NCBI GenBank assembly: GCA_003451975.1
Contig: DMIX01000222.1
Coordinates: 1 to 5,608 of the forward strand
Length of the DNA stretch: 5,608 nucleotides
DNA from: Propionibacteriaceae bacterium
GTDB lineage: Bacteria > Actinomycetota > Actinomycetes > Propionibacteriales > Propionibacteriaceae
Direction: 5' to 3'
Position numbers and translations under genes: made by a program. The notes under the pieces are model-generated. The model ran no database searches. It saw only the letters and a program-made list of their open reading frames with translations, and was not told where the DNA came from. Positions 1 to 4,901 of this stretch are shown here, piece by piece (the first letter of the stretch is position 1; every line of letters starts with the position of its first letter).

Positions 1-1118
1 GTCTCGGGACCTCGATGGGGCTCGACCGTGCCAAAACCTTGCTGCCGGTGCGGGACGGGCTGAACTTCCTGGACCTGATCGTGGCGCAGGTGCAGCACGC
101 CCGGACCCGCCACCAGGCGCGGCTGCCCTTGCTGTTCATGAACAGCTTCCGAACCCGTGATGACACCCTGGGCTATCTGCAGCGCTACCCCGACCTGGCC
201 GTGGACGATCTGCCGCTGGACTTCCTGCAGAGTGCCGAGCCCAAGATCCTCGCCAGTGATCTCAGCCCGGTGGAGTGGCCGGCCGATCCCCGCCTGGAAT
301 GGTGCCCACCCGGCCACGGCGATGTGTACGCCTCGCTGCTGGGCAGCGGCCTCTTGGATTCCCTGATCGACGCAGGCTTCCGGTATGCGTCCATTGCCAA
401 CGGCGACAATCTCGGTGCAGCCCCGAACGCCCTGCTGGCAGGCTGGTTCGCGGCCAGCGACGCACCGTACGCCGCCGAGATCTGTCCCCGCACCATCAAT
501 GACCGCAAGGGTGGACATCTGGCGATCCGACGCAGCGACGGGCAACTCATCCTGCGCGACACCGCTCAAACCCCGGCCGAAGACATGGACTTCTTCACCG
601 ACGAATACCGCCACCCCTTCTTCCACACCAACAACCTGTGGCTCAACCTGCCGCAGTTGCGGGACACCCTCACCGAGCGTGACGGCGTGCTGGGCCTGCC
701 ATTGATCGCCAATCGCAAGAGCGTCGATCCCGCCGACAAGTCGACCCCGGAGGTCATTCAGTTGGAGACCGCCATGGGGGCGGCGATCGAGGTGTTCCCC
801 GGCGCCGCCGCGATTGCGGTCGGACGAGATCGATTCCTGCCGGTGAAGACCACCAACGAATTGATGCTGCTGCGCTCCGACGTCTTCGACCTCGGTAACG
901 ACGGACGCCTCAACGCGGTCGCCCCGATTCCCGAAATCGACCTCGACCCCGCTCACTATCGACTCCTCCAGGAGTTCGACCGACTGGTCGCGGTGGTGCC
1001 CTCGTTGGCTTCAGCGCGTTCGTTGCGCGTCAACGGAGAATGGCATTTCGATGAGCCGGCCACCATCGTGGGCGAGGTGGACCTGCCCGATTCCGGCTCC
1101 CCACAGTGGTTCCGATGA
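1..1118 (+). CDS. UTP-glucose-1-phosphate uridylyltransferase, eukaryotic UDPGP type (5' partial)
   Basis: This enzyme makes UDP-glucose from UTP and glucose-1-phosphate in the cytoplasm, supplying glycan, trehalose and cell-envelope synthesis. The reading frame is open to the window edge. The residues LGTS just before the first visible ATG (15-17) complete the family loop LGTSMGLDRAK, so that ATG is internal; judging from the usual length of about 450-470 residues, roughly 90 N-terminal residues are missing. Counting from the visible Met, the signatures run in family order: PLLFMNSF (38-45), the WCPPGHGD substrate loop (96-103), ANGDNLGA (128-135), DRKGGHLA (163-170), TNNLW (205-209), LPLIANRK (228-235), QLETAMGAA (249-257) and PVKTTNEL (276-283). 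A C-terminal beta-helix-like tail follows. This family is distinct in sequence from bacterial GalU, so no symbol is given. The next gene overlaps its stop codon. Identity is secure. Confidence 0.95.
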   Translation, partial: LGTSMGLDRAKTLLPVRDGLNFLDLIVAQVQHARTRHQARLPLLFMNSFRTRDDTLGYLQRYPDLAVDDLPLDFLQSAEPKILASDLSPVEWPADPRLEWCPPGHGDVYASLLGSGLLDSLIDAGFRYASIANGDNLGAAPNALLAGWFAASDAPYAAEICPRTINDRKGGHLAIRRSDGQLILRDTAQTPAEDMDFFTDEYRHPFFHTNNLWLNLPQLRDTLTERDGVLGLPLIANRKSVDPADKSTPEVIQLETAMGAAIEVFPGAAAIAVGRDRFLPVKTTNELMLLRSDVFDLGNDGRLNAVAPIPEIDLDPAHYRLLQEFDRLVAVVPSLASARSLRVNGEWHFDEPATIVGEVDLPDSGSPQWFR

Positions 1119-1474
1119 ACCGCTGGCAGACGGCCTTGGGATTCGCGCTAACCCAGCTCGAGCTGCCGCTGCCGCCCTCGGAAGCTCCTGACCCGGCAGG
1201 GTTGGTCGAGGCGCTGGCCCAGGCGGGCTGGTCCGCCGAGCGCATCGCTGAGCATGCCCGCGAAGTGCTGGCAGCCGAACAGCCGTGGCCGCACCCGATC
1301 CCCGCCGCAATGCGCGAGGGGTGTGGGCCGGCGCAACTCCATGCCGCTGTGGGACGCGTGCGCAGCTTGCTCGATCTGGGGACGGTGGAGAAGCGTCCAC
1401 CGTCCGCACCGCGTCCGCTCAACGCCGACGAACGACGCTTGGTCGCCGACGTGCCGCCTCACTGGGGACAGTGA
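1115..1474 (+). CDS. Hypothetical protein, 119 aa, translationally coupled to the UGPase
   Basis: I do not recognise the family. The start is set at the ATG that overlaps the UGPase stop as ATGA, a classic coupling junction. A GTG three codons upstream (1106) is also in frame, but neither has a Shine-Dalgarno sequence, so re-initiation by ribosomes leaving the UGPase gene is likely. The product is soluble-looking, with no signal peptide or membrane segment. Residues 27-56 and 72-90 look helical and charged. The protein is rich in Trp and Pro: a WPHPIP segment lies near 58-63 and the tail ends VPPHWGQ. There are no catalytic motifs or metal-binding cysteine pairs, and only one Cys (70). Base composition matches its neighbours, which argues for a real gene, as do the overlap and the close fit against convergent mscL 13 bases beyond its stop. 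An accessory role in UDP-glucose metabolism is possible only by position. Confidence 0.75.
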   Translation: MNRWQTALGFALTQLELPLPPSEAPDPAGLVEALAQAGWSAERIAEHAREVLAAEQPWPHPIPAAMREGCGPAQLHAAVGRVRSLLDLGTVEKRPPSAPRPLNADERRLVADVPPHWGQ

Positions 1475-1487
1475 GTCTTTCGGGCCT

Positions 1488-1859
1488 TCACCCGGGGGTC
1501 TGCTCCTTGAGCAGATCACGGATCTCGGCCAGCAGTTCCTCCGAGGTTGCCGCTGCCGGTGCGGCGGGCTGCTCCTTCTTCAGCCGGTCGCGGATCACCT
1601 GCGACGGTTTCACGATCGCGAAGTAGACCACCGCAGCGGTGAGAATGAAGCTGATCAATGCCGTGATGAAGTGACCCACATTGACCCCGGCCACGGTGAC
1701 CGCATCGAAGTTGGGCTGGCCACCAATGATTTGGGCGATGATGTCCATCACTAGCTGGGTGAACGACGACGTGACGGTGCCGAAAGCAGCGCCGATGATG
1801 AAGGCGACGGCAACCTCAAGCAGATTGCCGCGCATCAGGAAGTCGCGAAAGCCTCTCAT
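1488..1859 (-). CDS. mscL: Large-conductance mechanosensitive channel MscL
   Basis: MscL is a homo-oligomeric inner-membrane channel that opens under membrane tension to release solutes during hypo-osmotic shock. The ATG at 1859 (MRGFRDFLMRGN) is chosen because it matches the family N-terminus and has a strong ribosome site. A longer in-frame start at 1901 adds 14 charged residues not seen in the family. The 123 residues comprise the amphipathic N-helix (1-10), pore-lining TM1 (about 13-38, with the IIGAAFG signature at 21-27), a short external loop (about 45-60), TM2 (about 61-84) and a C-terminal helix EELLAEIRDLLKEQ (107-120). That last helix is nearly identical to the E. coli bundle helix. 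Odd points: the family Asp before the TM1 gate is Glu15, the gate Val is Phe20, and the Pro-containing DIIMPPLG segment after TM1 is replaced by VMDIIAQIIG. It is last in a four-gene minus-strand run, 51 bases after the SAF gene. Confidence 0.96.
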   Translation of the reverse strand: MRGFRDFLMRGNLLEVAVAFIIGAAFGTVTSSFTQLVMDIIAQIIGGQPNFDAVTVAGVNVGHFITALISFILTAAVVYFAIVKPSQVIRDRLKKEQPAAPAAATSEELLAEIRDLLKEQTPG

Positions 1860-1863
1860 GAAT

Positions 1864-1871
1864 CTCTCCTT
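1864..1871 (-). promoter_or_regulatory. Ribosome binding site deciding the mscL start
   Basis: Read on the minus strand this is AAGGAGAG, a near-perfect Shine-Dalgarno sequence whose GGAGAG core ends 4 bases before the ATG at 1859. It is the strongest ribosome site in the window. It excludes the longer start at 1901 and suggests efficient independent initiation for mscL inside the operon. Confidence 0.85.
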
Positions 1872-1910
1872 AAACGATCGGTCCGCCCTTCTCGCCGCCA
1901 TTGCGACGAG

Positions 1911-2525
1911 TCACCGCAGCGCGAAACTCAACGATGCGATCGAGGCTGCCGCCGAGATGTCGGCGGCCTGTTCGGCAGTCACCTCGATCACCACAAGTTC
2001 AGCGCCGCCCGAGCTCAGCGGACCGGAGGGCTCGTTATGCGGAACGGTCAACACGGTGATGTTCGATGCCACCAGCCTAAAACCACCGGAGGTGCCGTCC
2101 GGACCAAAGATGTCGATATGTTGACCCGCCTGTAACAGCGAAACCGCGCCGCTGTCGCTGAAGTGCACGGGGAGCTTCACCATGCCCGGTGCACTCGTCA
2201 GCTCGCCGTTGAGCAGATCGGAATCCTGCACCAGATCGCGAGCCGACACATCGCGCAGCGCCTGCCGCCCGACCACTTCGGCGATCTGAGCGAACGCGTC
2301 ATCGGGACGGGCCTCTGCCGGAACACGAATCACCCGCAAATCGGAGGCACTCAGGACAGAGCCGCCAGCGATGGAACGGGCGGCCACGACCGTCGGCTGG
2401 CCACCGGAACTGGCTGAACTCACCACCGACAAGGCAGCGGCGACGCCCACCACGGCGAGGACGGCGGCGAACCAACGGCGATACCGCCGAAAGGCGCGAA
2501 GCACAGAATCGAAGAAGGATTGCAT
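1911..2525 (-). CDS. Membrane-anchored SAF / CpaB-RcpC-like protein
   Basis: Residues 1-17 are basic (RAFRRYRRW at 10-18) and are followed by one hydrophobic segment (about 19-36), so the protein should be anchored N-in with about 165 residues outside the membrane. Residues 45-105 form an SAF domain in the CpaB style: VVAARSIAGGSVLSASDL (47-63), then a VPA...VVGRQALRDV stretch (68-93). Residues 114-204 resemble the RcpC/CpaB C-terminal domain, with VKLPVHFSD (116-124), LLQAGQHIDIFGPD (130-143) and a final LSFALR. In Flp/Tad pili CpaB is an assembly factor, but no other pilus gene is visible here. From recalled gene orders, such proteins sit next to mscL and fmdB in other actinobacteria, so a pilus role should not be assumed; an envelope role is an inference. 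The start has no good Shine-Dalgarno sequence, and a small hairpin abuts the ATG, so the exact start is less certain than the gene. Confidence 0.88.
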   Translation of the reverse strand: MQSFFDSVLRAFRRYRRWFAAVLAVVGVAAALSVVSSASSGGQPTVVAARSIAGGSVLSASDLRVIRVPAEARPDDAFAQIAEVVGRQALRDVSARDLVQDSDLLNGELTSAPGMVKLPVHFSDSGAVSLLQAGQHIDIFGPDGTSGGFRLVASNITVLTVPHNEPSGPLSSGGAELVVIEVTAEQAADISAAASIASLSFALR

Positions 2526-2542
2526 GCCGATGAGTCTCGGCA
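2525..2542 (-). promoter_or_regulatory. Small hairpin abutting the start codon of the SAF gene
   Basis: On the minus strand TGCCGA and TCGGCA flank a six-base loop (GACTCA). The last paired base is the A of the ATG at 2525. No clear Shine-Dalgarno sequence lies outside the hairpin; the only GAG sits at the stem-loop edge. If formed in the mRNA it would limit access to the start. It is short and could be chance. Confidence 0.35.
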
Positions 2543-2584
2543 GGAACGGGTGCCGTGGTCAGCTATCCACAGGCGTTGGCAGAC

Positions 2585-2890
2585 TCAGGCGGCCGAGCCT
2601 TCACTGCTGGAGGCGCTGGAGGCGGAGGTGCTGGCAGAACTCGTCGAATCCGAGCTGCTGGACTCAGACTTGGCCTCGGACTTCGCGGGCGCAGCAGCCG
2701 CGGTCTTGCCCTTGGTCCGGTTGTCGGTGGCATAGAAGCCCGACCCCTTGAACACCACGCCCACCGCGTTGAATACCTTGCGCAGCCGACCAGAACACTG
2801 CGGGCACACAGTCAGCGCGTCGTCACTGAATTTCTGAACGACCTCAAGCTCTGCGCCGCATTCGGTGCAGCGGTATTGATAGGTGGGCAT
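2585..2890 (-). CDS. FmdB-family zinc-ribbon protein (Ruc / Rv0991c-like)
   Basis: This is a cytoplasmic protein of 101 residues. Residues 1-57 are the FmdB/CxxC-CxxC regulatory-protein domain: MPTYQYRC opening, zinc-binding Cys8, Cys11, Cys29 and Cys32 in CTEC and CPQC, then GVVFKGSGFYATD (44-56). The rest is a low-complexity tail of Ser, Ala, Lys and Glu, predicted to be disordered. The ATG at 2890 is preferred because AGGAAG ends 5 bases upstream, whereas an in-frame GTG at 2896 would overlap that site. The mycobacterial homologue Rv0991c, in the same neighbourhood, has been described as a redox-regulated chaperone (Ruc) in which zinc-ligating cysteines sense oxidation. Shared cysteines, tail and location make the same role plausible, but this is inference. 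Despite the family name there is no evidence of formamidase regulation. It lies 70 bases after the cyclo-ligase and 59 before the SAF gene. Confidence 0.92.
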   Translation of the reverse strand: MPTYQYRCTECGAELEVVQKFSDDALTVCPQCSGRLRKVFNAVGVVFKGSGFYATDNRTKGKTAAAAPAKSEAKSESSSSDSTSSASTSASSASSSEGSAA

Positions 2891-2895
2891 GATCA

Positions 2896-2901
2896 CTTCC
2901 T
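2896..2901 (-). promoter_or_regulatory. Ribosome binding site of the FmdB-family gene
   Basis: AGGAAG on the minus strand ends 5 bases before the ATG at 2890. It rules out the in-frame GTG at 2896, whose first base falls inside this site. Confidence 0.7.
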
Positions 2902-2919
2902 GGATTTGAACTCGCGGGC

Positions 2920-2925
2920 ATCGTA
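2920..2925 (-). promoter_or_regulatory. Possible -10 element of an internal promoter for the FmdB gene
   Basis: The gap between the cyclo-ligase stop and the FmdB start contains TACGAT on the minus strand, fitting the actinobacterial TANNNT -10. It would start transcription near 2913, leaving a leader of about 20 bases that includes the ribosome site. No convincing -35 is seen. The element sits in the loop of a 5-bp inverted repeat (CTCGC 2911-2915 / GCGAG 2926-2930). This would let the stress-type genes be expressed apart from the cyclo-ligase. Confidence 0.3.
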
Positions 2926-2960
2926 GCGAGCCAACATCACAACTCCGAATCGGCCCACCC

Positions 2961-3563
2961 CTATTCCCGAATGGCGTCGATGCGACGGCGCTCGGTCACC
3001 AGTACGTCCACCGGCTGATCCCAGACCTCAAGGGGCACCTCATCGAGCACCTCATCGTCGAACAGCAACAGCCCGGTCACCGCGTCGGCACGGGCGTGCC
3101 GGAGGGCGCGATCGTACCAGCCGCCGCCGGTACCCAGACGATCACCTCGGATGGTCCCGGCCAGGCCGGGCAGCCAGATCCAATCGGCCCGAGCCAAGGC
3201 GGCCGCGCCCAATGCTGGTCCGGTGGGTTGCAGAATCCCGCGCGGACCCGGACGCAGCGCCTCAGCGCCGGTGTACCAGGCCCACGACGGTGCGGTGGTG
3301 AGCACCGGGAGGAGCACCAGGACGCCGTCGCGCCACAGTGCCTCGATCAACTCACTGGTGGCGGGTTCGAACTCGCGCGCGGCATAGGCAGCCACCACAG
3401 CAGCGCCCGAACAGGCCACCAGCGCACGGGCCGTGCGTGCCGCTGTCGCCTCCGGGTCGTTGTCGCGCTGTCGCCGGTTGGCAGCCAGCTGTGCCCGCAG
3501 GGCCGATTTCTGAGCCGCTGCGGCCGTCGATTTCGGCTGGCCTTCCCCGAGGTCGGGATGCAT
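2961..3563 (-). CDS. 5-formyltetrahydrofolate cyclo-ligase
   Basis: This cytoplasmic enzyme uses ATP to convert 5-formyl-THF to 5,10-methenyl-THF, returning stored folate to one-carbon metabolism. From the ATG at 3563 it has 200 residues, the usual family length. Visible motifs are the N-terminal basic helix QKSALRAQL (18-26, with the family K and R), EFEPATSELIEAL (64-76), LPGLAG (131-136), RLGTGGGWYDRAL (142-154, the glycine-rich ATP/phosphate site) and DVLVTERRRID (186-196). The acidic residue usually found after LA in the LAxD..G.RLG segment appears replaced by Thr137, while the rest of the site is intact. An in-frame start at 3641 would run into the divergent moeA and adds 26 residues not typical of the family. 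The chosen ATG has no ribosome site and lies 6 bases after a -10-like hexamer, so it may be leaderless. It is first in the minus-strand four-gene run. Confidence 0.94.
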   Translation of the reverse strand: MHPDLGEGQPKSTAAAAQKSALRAQLAANRRQRDNDPEATAARTARALVACSGAAVVAAYAAREFEPATSELIEALWRDGVLVLLPVLTTAPSWAWYTGAEALRPGPRGILQPTGPALGAAALARADWIWLPGLAGTIRGDRLGTGGGWYDRALRHARADAVTGLLLFDDEVLDEVPLEVWDQPVDVLVTERRRIDAIRE

Positions 3564-3568
3564 TGATT

Positions 3569-3574
3569 TATGGT
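3569..3574 (+). promoter_or_regulatory. -10 element of a probable leaderless moeA promoter
   Basis: TATGGT fits TANNNT and ends exactly 6 bases before the moeA ATG at 3581, so transcription would start at or next to the A of the ATG. No Shine-Dalgarno sequence precedes the ATG, consistent with a leaderless mRNA, which is common in actinobacteria. No clear -35 is found at 16-18 bases upstream. Confidence 0.6.
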
Positions 3575-3575
3575 A
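3570..3575 (-). promoter_or_regulatory. -10 element of a probable leaderless cyclo-ligase promoter
   Basis: On the minus strand TACCAT fits TANNNT and is followed by 6 bases (AAATCA) and then the ATG at 3563, the same geometry as for moeA. It overlaps the plus-strand -10 by five bases, so both genes seem to share one symmetric TATGGTA/TACCATA core. No ribosome site and no clear -35 are seen. Confidence 0.55.
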
Positions 3576-3580
3576 AGCGC

Positions 3581-4888
3581 ATGCCTCTGTTCTCGCGTGC
3601 CAAAGCAGCACCGGAGCCGCCGGTGGCCGAATCAGCGCCACCGCCAGCCGAACCTCGCTTGGAGCGCCTGCCGGGCGCGCCGGACACCGACGCCAACGGA
3701 TTACGCGGTATCGATGAGCATCGTGACTATGTGCTCTCCTTGATCGGGGAGATGCGCCCCTTCGGCATCGGCTTGATGGAGGCCAGCGGCCTCACCTTGT
3801 GTGAATCGCTGACCTGCGACCTGGATCTGCCCATCTACACCTCTGCCACCGTGGACGGCTGGGCGGTGCGCGCCTCCGATCTGGTGGGAGCTAGTGAGTT
3901 GAGGCCGGTGATTCTGCCGGTGAAAGGCGAGGTTGCAGCCAATGACCTGCGTGGTGCCGCGCTCACCCCGGGCACGGCGATCAAGGTCGGTGCCGGCGCT
4001 CCGGTGCCTGAGGGCACCGATGCAGTCGTACCGATGCATGACGGTCAAGAGGTCGGCGAAGAAGTCCAATTCCAGTCCGAAGCGCGCTTCCAGCAGAACA
4101 TGTGGCTGGCCGGATCTCGAGTCGCTGACGGTGACAAGCTGCTCGGGCATGGTGCCTTGCTGACGCCGCGAGCCCTCGGACTGATCGCCGAGGTGGGCTT
4201 CGACAAGGTGTTGGCACGACCACGCCCGCGAGCCGCTCTGGTGACGGCCACCGCCGGCTTGGTGGAACCCGGCCTGCCGCTGACTCGACTCACCGAACGC
4301 TATGACTCCACCACCACATTGTTGGCGGCCAGCCTGCGTGACGACGGCGCCCAGGTCTTCACCTCCGGCATCGTCAAGCCGGAACCGCGCGCCGTGGCGA
4401 ATGCCCTCAACGATCAGTTGGTGCGCGCCGACATGCTGGTGCTGATCGCCGACGACATCGCCGCGATCACGCCCGGTTTGATCGGGATGGGCGCCTTCGA
4501 CATCGCCGACGTGGACGGGTTCGATGTCCCGATGGTCTTCGGCATGGTCGGCCCGGATCGGGTACCGCTGCTGGTGTTGCCGTCCAGCCCGGTGCGCGCC
4601 TATCTGGCCTATGAGTTGTTCGGACGCCCCATCGTGGAGCGCCTAGGCGGTCAGGAGGTCAGTGAGCCCGAACTGGTCGATGGCCAGTTGACCAGCCCCT
4701 TGAACAGTCATCCGACCCGCACCCAGTTGGTGCTGGCACACAGCACCTCGAACGGAGTTCGGCCGCTTCCCTTCGTGGGCGATCAGGGCGCGGCTGAGCT
4801 GTCCGACGCCAACACGGTGGTTTTCGTTCCGGCCGAGATGGGCACTCTCGCCGCTGGCAGCGGTGTGGTCTGTTGGGTCCTGGACTAG
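3581..4888 (+). CDS. MoeA/gephyrin-family protein with a degenerate active site
   Basis: The 435 residues comprise a Pro/Ala-rich N-terminal extension (about 1-42), MoeA domains I/II (about 44-205), the MogA-like domain III (about 215-358) and C-terminal domain IV (about 362-435). Family landmarks are clear: VDGWAVRASD (91-100), GAPVPEGTDAVV (139-150), LVEPG (227-231) and PVRAYLAYELFGRPIVERLGG (337-357). Genuine MoeA inserts molybdate into adenylylated molybdopterin. Here the catalytic motifs are eroded: the DNSAM segment reads TSATV, the MTGAP Thr is Ala138, TGDEL reads TAGL, SGG(V/A)SVGD is replaced by ADDIAAITP (290-298), and PGNP is PSSP (334-337). Enzymatic activity is therefore doubtful. 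In Corynebacterium a repurposed MoeA relative (Glp) acts in cell division with FtsZ and a membrane receptor, a plausible parallel but unproven here. It is probably leaderless and precedes the acetyltransferase gene by 13 bases. Confidence 0.9.
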   Translation: MPLFSRAKAAPEPPVAESAPPPAEPRLERLPGAPDTDANGLRGIDEHRDYVLSLIGEMRPFGIGLMEASGLTLCESLTCDLDLPIYTSATVDGWAVRASDLVGASELRPVILPVKGEVAANDLRGAALTPGTAIKVGAGAPVPEGTDAVVPMHDGQEVGEEVQFQSEARFQQNMWLAGSRVADGDKLLGHGALLTPRALGLIAEVGFDKVLARPRPRAALVTATAGLVEPGLPLTRLTERYDSTTTLLAASLRDDGAQVFTSGIVKPEPRAVANALNDQLVRADMLVLIADDIAAITPGLIGMGAFDIADVDGFDVPMVFGMVGPDRVPLLVLPSSPVRAYLAYELFGRPIVERLGGQEVSEPELVDGQLTSPLNSHPTRTQLVLAHSTSNGVRPLPFVGDQGAAELSDANTVVFVPAEMGTLAAGSGVVCWVLD

Positions 4889-4901
4889 AGACCTGACGCT
4901 G

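Noticed and set aside
1475..1500. Possible bidirectional terminator between the convergent 119-aa gene and mscL
   Set aside because: The only stem is CGGG (1481-1484) with CCCG (1491-1494), four base pairs with no T-tract on either side and overlapping the mscL stop.
1011..1519. Long minus-strand open frames opposite the 119-aa gene
   Set aside because: These are typical high-GC shadow frames with Arg/Pro/Ser-rich composition and no recognisable motif, while the plus-strand frame has the ATGA coupling and normal composition.
2563..2571. DnaA-box-like CTATCCACA between fmdB and the SAF gene
   Set aside because: It matches TTATCCACA at 8 of 9 positions, but only one copy is seen, with no AT-rich region or second box and no replication genes, so chance is the simplest explanation.
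3338..3580. Upstream in-frame extension of the moeA reading frame over the cyclo-ligase gene
   Set aside because: It lies antisense to well-conserved cyclo-ligase codons, and its residues are Arg/Pro-rich as expected from a high-GC shadow frame. The ATG at 3581 has the leaderless promoter geometry.
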